Part shown: piece by piece, positions 25,604 to 33,603 of the stretch
Layout: each line of letters begins with the position of its first letter
Numbering within the stretch: the stretch's first letter is position 1
DNA from: Tissierella sp.
Lineage (GTDB): Bacteria; Bacillota; Clostridia; Tissierellales; Tissierellaceae
Assembly (NCBI GenBank): GCA_012735585.1
Contig: JAAYGX010000074.1
Span: forward strand, 1 to 34,611
Direction of reading: 5' to 3'
Length of the DNA stretch: 34,611 bases
Notes under the pieces: generated by a model
Told to the model about the DNA's origin: nothing
What the model saw: the letters and a program-made list of their open reading frames with translations, nothing else
Databases searched by the model: none
Translations under genes and position numbers: made by a program

Positions 25604-26053
25604 ATGATTATTGATACTTTGAAAAATGCACATCTATATTATGATTTAGCACCTGGATTAGAAAAAGGCTTTGAGTTTATCAAAACAGCAGATTTAGAAA
25701 ACCTACCTGAAGGAGTATATGAACTTGACGGTAAAAAAGTAGTAGCATTAATTCAAGAATATACTACTATGGATAATCCACCATGGGAGACACATGATTT
25801 TCACTTAGATATTCAGTATCTATATAAAGGTGAAGAATTAATCGGCTATTATCCACATATTGAAGACATGGTTAAGTCAGGACCATATAATAGAGCAACT
25901 GATTGTGATCTATATGAAGATGTTGATGGAGATTATATAACACTTAAAGACGACATTATTATGATTCTTTTCCCACAAGATGGTCATTTACCTAGAAAAG
26001 CTATAGCTGAACCAATGGCAGTTAAAAAAGTAGTTATAAAGGTAATGCTTTAA
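25604..26053 (+). CDS. YhcH/YjgK/YiaL-family protein (probable sugar-acid anomerase or isomerase)
   Basis: A 149-residue protein of the YhcH/YiaL/EbgC cupin-like family: 'GVYELDGKKVVALIQEYTTM', 'WETHDFHLDIQYLYKGEELIGYYP' and the closing 'ILFPQDGHLPRKA'. The His/Asp-rich 'ETHDFHLDIQY' and 'FPQDGHLP' segments are the expected metal-site residues. Family members occur in sialate, xylulose and uronate gene clusters, and YhcH is reported as an anomerase of N-acetylneuraminate. Here it starts the operon for unsaturated uronides, so it may speed ring opening or anomer exchange of a uronate. This is inference from context. GGGGG lies 9 bases before the ATG. Confidence 0.85.
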   Translation: MIIDTLKNAHLYYDLAPGLEKGFEFIKTADLENLPEGVYELDGKKVVALIQEYTTMDNPPWETHDFHLDIQYLYKGEELIGYYPHIEDMVKSGPYNRATDCDLYEDVDGDYITLKDDIIMILFPQDGHLPRKAIAEPMAVKKVVIKVML

Positions 26054-26085
26054 TTAAAACAAAACAAGAAAATATCTTTAGAAAA

Positions 26086-26119
26086 AGGCTCTAGAATGAT
26101 TTTTTGTTTTAGAGCTTTT
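26086..26119 (+). terminator. Hairpin between yhcH and the GH105 gene
   Basis: GCTCTA (26088-26093) pairs with TAGAGC (26110-26115), flanked by A-run and T-run. It is probably a partial terminator that lowers expression of the downstream genes. Confidence 0.5.
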
Positions 26120-26151
26120 ATCACAAATACGCAAATAAGGGGGGATATGAT

Positions 26152-27252
26152 TTGAGTTATGATAATTCACAAATGTATATTAAGTTGGCAGACTCAACTA
26201 TAAAGCGCTTTCCTGATTTATCAGATAAATGGGACCATGAGTATGGCGTAACATTAAAAGGTATGGAAGATGTATGGAAATTAACCAATGAAGCAAAGTA
26301 CTTTAACTACATTAAGGATAGTATAGAACCAAATATATCAGAGAACGGTGATATAAAAGGGTATGTTCTTGAATCCTATGAAGATGATAATATCAATACA
26401 GGAAGTGTCCTCTTTAATCTATATAATGAGACAAAGGATGATAAATATAAAAAAGCAGCATATACATTAAGAAGTCAATTTAATACACATCCTAGGACAT
26501 CATTTGGCAATTTCCTACACAAGAAACAGTTACAAAATATAATATTTATAGATAGTATTTATATGGGAGTTGCTTTTTATGCTCAATTTGGAAAAGAGTT
26601 TGATGATAGAGAAGCCTTAGACGATGCAGTTAACCAAGTAATAAATGCAGCTGATTTTAATCAAAACAAAGAAACTGGATTATTAGTTCAAGGTTATAAT
26701 GAAACCAAATCAGAGTTTTGGGCAAATCCTTCAACAGGCCTATCTGAAAGTTATTGGGGTAGGGGATTAGGTTGGTACTCTGTTGCTTTAGTTGAAATAT
26801 TGGAGTATTTACCAGAGAACCATCCAAAGAGGGATAGATTGATTGAAATCTTTAGGAGTTTAATGAAAGGCGTAGTTGAAGTTCAAGACCAATCAGGCGT
26901 ATGGTGGCAGGTAGTGGACAAAGGTCAACAAGAAGGTAATTATCTTGAGGCATCTGCTTCATCAATGTTCACATATAGTTTGGCTAAAGGTATTAGACTT
27001 AGGTTTTTAGATTCAAGCTATAAAGAAAATGCATTGAAGGCTTACAAGGGTTTGATTGAACAGTTTATAGTCATAGACTCTGACGGGGAAGTACACTTAA
27101 AAGGAACATGTAAATCAGGGGGATTGGGCGGTAAGGACTATAGAAATGGCTCTTTTGAATCATATGCCTGTGAAGCAACAGGAATTGATGACCATAAAGG
27201 TGTAGGTACATTTCTTATGGCAGCGGTGCAAATAGAGTTATTAAATAAATAG
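26152..27252 (+). CDS. GH105 unsaturated rhamnogalacturonyl/glucuronyl hydrolase
   Basis: The 366-residue product has the GH105 (YteR-type) six-hairpin fold features: 'WKLTNEAKYFNYIKDSI', the catalytic Asp134 in 'IIFIDSIYMGVAFYA', 'ESYWGRGLGWYSVALVEIL' and 'QDQSGVWWQVVD' / 'YLEASASSMFTYSLAKGI'. These enzymes add water to the 4,5-double bond left by lyases, releasing 4-deoxy-5-keto-uronate (5-keto-4-deoxyuronate) plus rhamnose or another sugar. There is no signal peptide, so it acts in the cytoplasm on imported disaccharides. The start is TTG 26152 with AAGGGGGG 7 bases before it; no better start is near. The genes that follow consume its product. Confidence 0.9.
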   Translation: MSYDNSQMYIKLADSTIKRFPDLSDKWDHEYGVTLKGMEDVWKLTNEAKYFNYIKDSIEPNISENGDIKGYVLESYEDDNINTGSVLFNLYNETKDDKYKKAAYTLRSQFNTHPRTSFGNFLHKKQLQNIIFIDSIYMGVAFYAQFGKEFDDREALDDAVNQVINAADFNQNKETGLLVQGYNETKSEFWANPSTGLSESYWGRGLGWYSVALVEILEYLPENHPKRDRLIEIFRSLMKGVVEVQDQSGVWWQVVDKGQQEGNYLEASASSMFTYSLAKGIRLRFLDSSYKENALKAYKGLIEQFIVIDSDGEVHLKGTCKSGGLGGKDYRNGSFESYACEATGIDDHKGVGTFLMAAVQIELLNK

Positions 27253-27317
27253 ATGGTTAGTAATGCTTGCCAAGTAGATAAATATTATAATAATAAAAAA
27301 TGAGGAGAGATTAAATT

Positions 27318-27950
27318 ATGAGAATTGCATTAATTAACGAAAATTCACAAGCTGGTAGAAATAGTGTTATATTTGAAGAGTTAAACGGAGTAGCTCAAGC
27401 TAAGGGATACGAGGTTGTAAACTATGGTATGTTTACTGCAGAAGATGAAGACCAATTAACTTATGTTCAAATTGGCATAATAGCATCCATCCTATTAACT
27501 ACAAAGGCAGTTGATTTTGTAGTAACTGGTTGTGGTACAGGACAAGGAGCTATGCTAGCTTGTAACTCATTCCCGAATGTTCTATGTGGACACGTTGAAG
27601 ATCCATTAGACGCATTTTTATTCTCACAAGTTAATGCTGGAAACTGTATTTCTATGCCTTATGCACAAAACTACGGTTGGGGTGGAGAGTTAAATCTAAG
27701 ATATACTTTTGAAAAATTATTCTCAGAAGAATTAGGTGCTGGATATCCAAAAGAGAGGGTAGAGCCACAACAAAGAAACAAGAAGATTTTAGATGGTGTT
27801 AAGAAAGTAACTCATAACAACTTACTAGATATACTAAAAGGTTTAGACAGAGACTTATTACTTGGTGCTGTTAAATCAAAAGGATTCCAAGAAAATTTCT
27901 TTAGAGACACTCAAGATCAAGAAATAGCAGATTATATTAAGACACTATAA
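27318..27950 (+). CDS. RpiB/LacAB-family sugar isomerase, probable 5-keto-4-deoxyuronate isomerase (KduI substitute)
   Basis: A 210-residue RpiB/LacA/LacB-fold protein: 'MRIALINENSQAGRNSVIFEEL', the active-site loop 'VVTGCGTGQGAMLACNSFPNVLCGHVEDP', and 'NAGNCISMPYAQNYGWGGELNL'. Length exceeds RpiB (about 150) because of a C-terminal extension (about 150-210). A related RpiB-like protein (DhuI) isomerises 4-deoxy-5-hexosulose uronate in some alginate, glycosaminoglycan and pectin users. No classical kduI is seen in the window, and this gene lies between GH105 and kduD, exactly where KduI activity is needed. The function is inferred from context. Ribosome binding site GAGGAGAG. Confidence 0.83.
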   Translation: MRIALINENSQAGRNSVIFEELNGVAQAKGYEVVNYGMFTAEDEDQLTYVQIGIIASILLTTKAVDFVVTGCGTGQGAMLACNSFPNVLCGHVEDPLDAFLFSQVNAGNCISMPYAQNYGWGGELNLRYTFEKLFSEELGAGYPKERVEPQQRNKKILDGVKKVTHNNLLDILKGLDRDLLLGAVKSKGFQENFFRDTQDQEIADYIKTL

Positions 27951-28035
27951 TAAATAGCTTTTAATCTCATAGCAATGGATAATTTATCCTAGGAAAACTA
28001 TTAGCTTATAGTTTAAATCAGAAGGGGGGATGTTA

Positions 28036-28809
28036 GTGAATAATTACATTAACGAGATGTTCGGACTTGGTGGCAAAGTTGCCATGGTAACAGGCGGTCA
28101 CACTGGAATAGGAAGAGGTATTTCCAACGCTCTAGCTAAGGCGGGAGCAGATATATTTATAGTAACACATTCAGGTAGAAATACAGAAGAGGTTACAGCT
28201 GAGATAGAATCCTATGGTAGAAGAGTAGAGTTTTATCAAGCAGATTTATCGGAGGAAGATCAAGCTGTAAAATCAGTTGAAAAATGTATGGAAGTCTTTG
28301 GTAGAGTAGATATTTTAGTAAATAATTCAGGTACAATTTATCGTGCACCTATATTGGAAGGTGAAAATGATAGTTGGAGAAAAGTTATAGATTTAAATCT
28401 TTCAGCTGTATATTATATCTCAAAAGAAGCATCAAAACACATGGTTGAACAAGGTTCGGGTAAGATAATAAATATTGCCTCAATGCTATCATTCCAAGGT
28501 GGAAAATTTGTTCCTTCTTATACTGCATCTAAGCATGGTGTTGCAGGGCTTACTAAATCCTTTGCTAATGAGCTTGCAGAAAAGAATATTCAAATAAATG
28601 CAATTGCGCCTGGATATATAGAAACTGCTAATACTGCTCCAATAAGAGCTGATGAAAAAAGGAAAGCAGAAATTAGCAGTAGAATACCAGCAGTCAGATG
28701 GGGATTGCCAGAAGATTTAGGAGCTGCAGCTGTATTTCTAAGCTCAAATGCTTCTAATTATATGAATGGCCACATACTTGCAGTTGATGGTGGCTGGTTA
28801 GTAAGATAA
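28036..28809 (+). CDS. kduD: 2-dehydro-3-deoxy-D-gluconate 5-dehydrogenase
   Basis: KduD reduces 2,5-diketo-3-deoxygluconate to KDG, linking unsaturated uronides to the KdgK/Eda route. A 257-residue SDR with 'MVTGGHTGIGRG' (about 18-28) for NAD(P), 'LVNNSGTIYR', and catalytic Ser149, Tyr162 and Lys166 ('YTASKHG'). 'IYRAPILEGENDSWRKVIDLN' and 'NAIAPGYIETANTAPIRADE' are characteristic of KduD. I choose GTG 28036, 6 bases after AAGGGGGG; an in-frame ATG at 28030 directly abuts that site. It is the last gene of the yhcH-GH105-isomerase-kduD group and is followed by a strong terminator. Confidence 0.94.
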   Translation: MNNYINEMFGLGGKVAMVTGGHTGIGRGISNALAKAGADIFIVTHSGRNTEEVTAEIESYGRRVEFYQADLSEEDQAVKSVEKCMEVFGRVDILVNNSGTIYRAPILEGENDSWRKVIDLNLSAVYYISKEASKHMVEQGSGKIINIASMLSFQGGKFVPSYTASKHGVAGLTKSFANELAEKNIQINAIAPGYIETANTAPIRADEKRKAEISSRIPAVRWGLPEDLGAAAVFLSSNASNYMNGHILAVDGGWLVR

Positions 28810-28819
28810 TTAATTTATT

Positions 28820-28873
28820 AGGATTAAAAAGGATAATCATAAAGCTTTGATTGATTCCTTTTTAATCCTTTTC
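28820..28873 (+). terminator. Strong terminator after kduD
   Basis: A perfect 14-bp stem (28820-28833 with 28856-28869, AGGATTAAAAAGGA and its complement) with a further inner stem and a TTTTC tail. Confidence 0.9.
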
Positions 28874-28922
28874 TTCATTGATATGAAGTAAAATATATTT
28901 ATTAAGATGCTATTTTATTAGA

Positions 28923-28952
28923 ATAGTTATATTTCCATATATAGTTATATTT
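28923..28952 (+). repeat. 12-bp direct repeat upstream of the third TRAP operon
   Basis: ATAGTTATATTT occurs at 28923-28934 and again at 28941-28952, an 18-bp step. Direct repeats are a common binding layout for AraC-type proteins such as the YesN-like regulator downstream, but in AT-rich DNA this may be chance. Confidence 0.45.
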
Positions 28953-28986
28953 GTCGAACCATTGTATTACTCTAGTTTATAGATAA

Positions 28987-29051
28987 TAGCAAATAAGTAC
29001 AGATAGTACACAAATAAATCCATGTACTAAATTCAGAAAATTAAGTATTAT
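28987..29051 (+). promoter_or_regulatory. Third TRAP promoter with 37-bp activator-like box
   Basis: The box at 28987-29023 begins TAGCAA and contains TACAGATAGT. It is 76% identical, ungapped, to the yhcH box at 25509-25545. It ends 22 bases before a -10-like TATTAT (29046-29051), the same distance as in the yhcH promoter, and a recognisable -35 is missing in both. The rest of this 275-base gap is AT-rich with the terminator and direct repeat listed separately. Confidence 0.55.
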
Positions 29052-29084
29052 AAATGTAAGTAAAAAGATAAAGGAGGCAGTATT

Positions 29085-30146
29085 ATGAAAAGGTTTGCAT
29101 CCATAATATTAGTATTAGCATTATTATTAAGTGTTGTTGTAGGATGTTCTCCAGCAGAGCAGGCTCCACCAGTAAGTAGTAGCTCGGGAGACACTTCTTC
29201 AGGGGACGAGACTCCAGCAGATGATCCAAAGCCAGTTGAAACTGTAACAATGAGATTGGCAGAAGTACATCCAGAAGGGTATCCAACTACTGAGGCGGAT
29301 AGAGAATTTGCTAGATTAGTTGAAGAAAGAACAGATGGAAGATACAAAATTGAAGTTTACCCTGGCGGAATACTTGGTGACGAAAAGTCAGTTACAGAAC
29401 AAATTCAATTTGGTGCTCTTGAATTTGGTAGATTAAGCTTATCTCCAATAACTGAGTTTGAAGAATCATTAAATATGTTGATGCTTCCATACCTTTACAG
29501 AGACAAAGAGCATATGTTTAATGTAGTTGATGGACCGATAGGTGACAATTTGTTAGTAAACTTAGAAGAAAATAGTGGACTAGTTGGTTTAGCTTGGTTT
29601 GATGCGGGTGCAAGAAGTTTCTATAATACTGAAAGAGAAATACATTCGCCGGATGATATGAAAGGACTAAAGATAAGAGTTCAAGAGACTGAATTGATGA
29701 TGGATTTGATATCTGCATTGGGAGCTTCGCCAGTATCCCTTGCATATGGAGATGTTTATTCTGCACTTCAAACTGGTGTTATAGATGGTGCTGAAAATAA
29801 CTTCCCATCATATGAGTCTACTCATCACTATGAAGTAGCCAAATATTTCACCCTTGATGAACATACTAGAGTACCAGAATTAATACTTACAAGCAATTTA
29901 GTAATGGATAAATTATCTGATGCAGATAAAGTGATATTCAAGGAAGCTGCTAGAGAAGCTGCTATACTCGAAAGAGAATTATGGGCAGAATACGAAAAGA
30001 AATCAGAAGAAATAATAATAGAGGCTGGTAATATAATGACTCGATTAGATTCAAATGCTGAATTCCAAGAAAGGATTATGCCTCTTTATGATAAATTTGG
30101 TGCTGGATACGAGGATTTAATCAACGAAATTATTAATACTAAATAA
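29085..30146 (+). CDS. dctP: TRAP transporter solute-binding lipoprotein DctP (TRAP 3)
   Basis: The 353-residue product has a lipoprotein signal ending 'VVVGC' (Cys21), then a long Ser/Asp/Pro linker (about 22-52). The DctP domain shows 'RLAEVHPEGYPTTEADREFA', 'GILGDEKSVTEQIQFGAL', 'WFDAGARSFYNTEREI', Arg198 in 'MKGLKIRVQET' and 'GDVYSALQTGVIDGAENN'. It lies downstream of the unsaturated-uronide genes and shares a promoter box with yhcH. I infer that it captures unsaturated or oligomeric uronides for the GH105 enzyme. AGGAGG precedes the ATG. Confidence 0.94.
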   Translation: MKRFASIILVLALLLSVVVGCSPAEQAPPVSSSSGDTSSGDETPADDPKPVETVTMRLAEVHPEGYPTTEADREFARLVEERTDGRYKIEVYPGGILGDEKSVTEQIQFGALEFGRLSLSPITEFEESLNMLMLPYLYRDKEHMFNVVDGPIGDNLLVNLEENSGLVGLAWFDAGARSFYNTEREIHSPDDMKGLKIRVQETELMMDLISALGASPVSLAYGDVYSALQTGVIDGAENNFPSYESTHHYEVAKYFTLDEHTRVPELILTSNLVMDKLSDADKVIFKEAAREAAILERELWAEYEKKSEEIIIEAGNIMTRLDSNAEFQERIMPLYDKFGAGYEDLINEIINTK

Positions 30147-30152
30147 TTTAAT

Positions 30153-30175
30153 GGGGTTAAGTTCTACTTAACCCT
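30153..30175 (+). promoter_or_regulatory. Intercistronic hairpin between dctP and dctQ (TRAP 3)
   Basis: GGGTTAAGT (30154-30162) and ACTTAACCC (30166-30174) make a perfect 9-bp stem with a 3-nt loop, 7 bases after the dctP stop, with no U-run. Position and type match the hairpins in the other two TRAP operons. Confidence 0.7.
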
Positions 30176-30210
30176 ATTTATTAAAACTTTGGTAGATAAG
30201 GAGGAGGAAG

Positions 30211-30723
30211 ATGAAAGCATTAAGTAAAAAATTAACTGATGTTATGGAAGGCTTGAGCATGGTTTTTATAATGATTATGTTAGTTGTAGTTGCTATACAA
30301 GTTACAACAAGGTTAACAATCAAAACTTCACCAAGATGGTGTGAAGAGGTTGCCTCAATCCTTATGTCTTGGTTTGCTTTCTTAGGAATGGCAATTGGGG
30401 TTGGTGAAGGAATTCATATGTCTATTGAATTCATAATAAATTTATTACCCAAAAGTTTAAGAAAAGCAGTAATAATTCTAGGGGAACTATTAGTTATATA
30501 TCTAGGGTTTTCATTACTGTGGTTTGGTACTAGATTAGTCTATGCAACACAATCTTCTACATTGCCTGCTACAAAATGGCCAGCATTTATGCCTTATTTA
30601 ATGACGCCAATAGCGGGCTTAGCTATAGTTATCTATAGCTTTATTAAGTTGTTTGATATAATAAAAGATAAAGAATTAGTTGAAATTAAAGCTGAAAAAT
30701 TAATTGAAGTGAAAGTTAAGTAA
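30211..30723 (+). CDS. dctQ: TRAP transporter small permease subunit DctQ (TRAP 3)
   Basis: A 170-residue protein with four hydrophobic segments and the family core 'SPRWCEEVASILMSWFAFLGMAIGVGEGIHMSIEF'. GGAGGAGG precedes the ATG. The C-terminus is charged ('DKELVEIKAEKLIEVKVK') and cytoplasmic. dctM starts 11 bases after its stop. With DctM it forms the membrane part of the third uptake system. Confidence 0.93.
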   Translation: MKALSKKLTDVMEGLSMVFIMIMLVVVAIQVTTRLTIKTSPRWCEEVASILMSWFAFLGMAIGVGEGIHMSIEFIINLLPKSLRKAVIILGELLVIYLGFSLLWFGTRLVYATQSSTLPATKWPAFMPYLMTPIAGLAIVIYSFIKLFDIIKDKELVEIKAEKLIEVKVK

Positions 30724-30734
30724 GGGGGGTAAAT

Positions 30735-32030
30735 ATGGCTAGTACAAACATTGCAATTGCTTTATTATTAGGACTTTTTATATTCTTGCTTATTATCAAA
30801 GTGCCTGTTGCATTTGCCTTGGCAATATCTACTTTTGCTACTGCTACATATTTAAAGATTCCAGCGATGGTTGTTACACAGCAGATGGTAAGGTCAGCAA
30901 GCTCCTTCTCATTAGTTGCTATACCATTCTTTATTGTTATGGGTGAATTGATGGGACAGGGCGGTATATCGGACAAACTAGTTGCATTAGCAGATGTATT
31001 GGTTGGAAGGATGCGTGGTGGATTAGCAATGGTAAATGTTCTGGATAGTATGTTCTTCGGTGGCATATCAGGCTCAGCAGTAGCAGACGTTTCATCATTA
31101 GGTGCTGTAGTTATACCAATGATGGAAAAGGCCGGATATGATAAGGACTTCTCAGTTAGTATGACGATTGCCAGCTCTGTTCAAGGCATTTTGATTCCAC
31201 CAAGTCATAATATGATAATTTTCTCCGTAGCAGCAGGTGGAGTTTCAGTAGGTAATCTATTCTTAGGCGGTGTTATACCAGGGATATTTTTAGGTTTAAT
31301 GTTAATGATTTTAGCTTACTTTCTATCTGTTAAGAGAAATTATCCTAAAGGTCGCAAGTACTTCCTTAAGGAAGCATTACACATAATTAAAGATAGTTTT
31401 TTAGGATTATTTACTGCCATAATAATTATGGTGGGTGTTGCAACAGGAAAGTTCACTGCAACTGAATCAGCCGCTATAGCATGTATTTGGGCTTTCTTTA
31501 TTACATTCTTTGTATATCGAGAGATTCCCATAAATAGAATGAAGAGTATATTGGCAAATTCTCTTAGAACATTAGCACTAGTGCTAGCATTAATCGCAAC
31601 TTCAGGTGGATTTGCATGGATGATGGCCTATTTACAAGTTCCAACTATGATTACCAATGGATTAATTGGAATCACTGATAACAAAATAATAATACTACTA
31701 TTAATTAACGTTATACTATTAATACTTGGAATGATCATGGACATGGCGCCACTTATACTAATAATGACACCTATCTTACTTCCAGTAGTAACAAGAGTAG
31801 GAATGGATCCAATACAATTTGGGATAGTACTTATGCTTAATTTAGGAATAGGGCTATTGTCTCCACCAGTAGGTTCTGTACTATTTACAGGGTGTTCAAT
31901 TGCAGAAACAAGTATTGAAGAAGTAACAAAGTCGATGGTTCCTTTCTATATTGTCATGGTTATAACTCTTTTTGCTTTGACATTCATACCAGGGATAACT
32001 CTATTCTTACCGGGTCTAATTGGAGTATAA
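30735..32030 (+). CDS. dctM: TRAP transporter large permease subunit DctM (TRAP 3)
   Basis: The 431-residue product has multiple hydrophobic segments with DctM motifs 'IPFFIVMGELMGQGGIS', 'GGISGSAVADVSSLGAVVIP', 'GILIPPSHNMI', 'FTATESAAIA', 'GMIMDMAPLILIMTPILLPV' and 'LLSPPVGSVLF'. AAGGGGGG precedes the ATG. It is the channel subunit of the third system and the last gene before a hairpin terminator and the two-component genes. Confidence 0.95.
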   Translation: MASTNIAIALLLGLFIFLLIIKVPVAFALAISTFATATYLKIPAMVVTQQMVRSASSFSLVAIPFFIVMGELMGQGGISDKLVALADVLVGRMRGGLAMVNVLDSMFFGGISGSAVADVSSLGAVVIPMMEKAGYDKDFSVSMTIASSVQGILIPPSHNMIIFSVAAGGVSVGNLFLGGVIPGIFLGLMLMILAYFLSVKRNYPKGRKYFLKEALHIIKDSFLGLFTAIIIMVGVATGKFTATESAAIACIWAFFITFFVYREIPINRMKSILANSLRTLALVLALIATSGGFAWMMAYLQVPTMITNGLIGITDNKIIILLLINVILLILGMIMDMAPLILIMTPILLPVVTRVGMDPIQFGIVLMLNLGIGLLSPPVGSVLFTGCSIAETSIEEVTKSMVPFYIVMVITLFALTFIPGITLFLPGLIGV

Positions 32031-32034
32031 TACC

Positions 32035-32065
32035 AAAAGGTTGTTAATTGGATTAACAACCTTTT
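32035..32065 (+). terminator. Terminator hairpin after TRAP 3
   Basis: A perfect 13-bp stem, AAAAGGTTGTTAA (32035-32047) with its complement (32053-32065), and a 5-nt loop. The T-run is part of the stem, so read-through into the kinase gene is possible. Confidence 0.75.
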
Positions 32066-32112
32066 AGATATTTATGTTATAATATTTATAAGCTTATAGA
32101 AAGGAATATAGC

Positions 32113-33594
32113 ATGGATGAGGGGTATATCATGTATGATGTAATAAGCAACAAATCTATAAAATTTCGATTCAGTATTACCATTATAGTAATAGTTGTAA
32201 CCATGAGTATAATCTTCATTTATTCTAATAAAATGAAGGATAATATAATTAAAGAATATGAAAGATATATTGATATAAATCTAAAACTAAGTGATCTATC
32301 TGTAGAATTCAATAATAGGTGGCTATATTTTGACTCGTATTACAAATATAAAGATGATGAAATTAGAATCAAATATTATCAAACAAATAATGAGATAAAA
32401 AAAATTATTGAATATGTATTACCATATGTGAATCAAGATAAGGATAGCAGTATCTACATAAGAAATCTTGATACTAAGAATGAATGGTTTCAAAATAATT
32501 CATACTTAGTGATGGTGAGGGATGAGAGTACTAGATCTTATGATGATTACTTAGATTTAAGGACAATGAATTCTTATATATCCAAACATTCAAGTAGTCT
32601 AATATCCTCCTATCTCCAATTTGCCGAAGCTAAGTACTCAGATGTATTGGACAAGTATAATATGTTAGATACAAATATTTACTTATTATTAACTTTAACT
32701 GTTGTAATTAGTATGATAATTTTTAAAGTAGTCAGCGATGATATAGTAAAAACCTTAAAAAACCTCTCAAGATATGCTAAAAAACTTTCAAATCGCGAAT
32801 GGGATACACCTGATGCTATAGGTGATAGTTATAAAGAATTAGATGAATTTACACATGCACTTAACCATATGAAAAATAGTATCAAGTTGTATATTGAAAA
32901 AATAAATGAATCAGCAAGGATAGAGAGTAATTATCAAAGTGAAAAAATAAAAAACATAGAAAAAGATAAAATTATTAGAGAAACTCAGCTTAAGCTTTTA
33001 CAAATGCAAATAAATCCACATTTTCTGTTTAACAATTTGAATACTGTAAGTAGGATGGCTATGTTTGAAGGGGCAGCTAATACTGTTGAAATAGTAGACG
33101 CGGTTTCAAAGATTTTAAGATTCAATCTATCACAAAGGGATAGCTTCATAAAATTGAGTGATGAATTGGAAGTTGTGAAGGCCTTTGCATATATTCATAA
33201 TATCAAGTACGAAGATCGGTTTAGCATTAACTATAATATAGAAGAGGGTTTAGACGATACAAAAATTCCACCTATGATAGTTCAGTTAGTTGTTGAAAAT
33301 TCTATCAAGCATGGTTTTGTCGGCATGGATAAAAAAGGTGAGATAAATATAAATATTTATAGTAGAGAAGGATTTGTAGTTATCAATGTTGAAGATAATG
33401 GAGATGGCATTTGTAAAGCAAAGATTCAAAAAATTATGGGTGCTGATGATTTAGAATACAGTAATAACTCAACTGGTCTAGGAATCAGTAATATAAAGAA
33501 ACGTTTACAATTATATTTTGGCAGAAACGATCTGCTAGCTATTGAAAGTTCAGAAGGTATAGGGACAAAAGTTAGAATTTCAATACCAACATAG
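32113..33594 (+). CDS. YesM-like sensor histidine kinase
   Basis: The 493-residue product has one membrane segment at about 19-38, an outside sensor region (about 40-187), a second membrane segment (about 188-206) and a HAMP linker (about 207-263). A coiled stretch precedes the His_kinase domain of the LytS/YesM type. The phospho-acceptor is His303 in 'LQMQINPHFLFNNLN'. The ATP site shows 'VENSIKHGF' (Asn396), 'VEDNGDGI' and 'TGLGISNIKKRL'. Such kinases pair with YesN/AraC-type regulators to sense extracellular sugars. The regulator follows 9 bases downstream. ATG 32113 (AAGGAA) and ATG 32131 (GAGGGG) are both possible starts. Confidence 0.92.
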   Translation: MDEGYIMYDVISNKSIKFRFSITIIVIVVTMSIIFIYSNKMKDNIIKEYERYIDINLKLSDLSVEFNNRWLYFDSYYKYKDDEIRIKYYQTNNEIKKIIEYVLPYVNQDKDSSIYIRNLDTKNEWFQNNSYLVMVRDESTRSYDDYLDLRTMNSYISKHSSSLISSYLQFAEAKYSDVLDKYNMLDTNIYLLLTLTVVISMIIFKVVSDDIVKTLKNLSRYAKKLSNREWDTPDAIGDSYKELDEFTHALNHMKNSIKLYIEKINESARIESNYQSEKIKNIEKDKIIRETQLKLLQMQINPHFLFNNLNTVSRMAMFEGAANTVEIVDAVSKILRFNLSQRDSFIKLSDELEVVKAFAYIHNIKYEDRFSINYNIEEGLDDTKIPPMIVQLVVENSIKHGFVGMDKKGEININIYSREGFVVINVEDNGDGICKAKIQKIMGADDLEYSNNSTGLGISNIKKRLQLYFGRNDLLAIESSEGIGTKVRISIPT

Positions 33595-33603
33595 GGGGTA
33601 AGA

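Noticed and set aside
29083-29766. Antisense frames across dctP of TRAP 3
   Set aside because: The plus-strand gene has a full lipoprotein signal and TRAP motifs; the opposite-strand frames have none.
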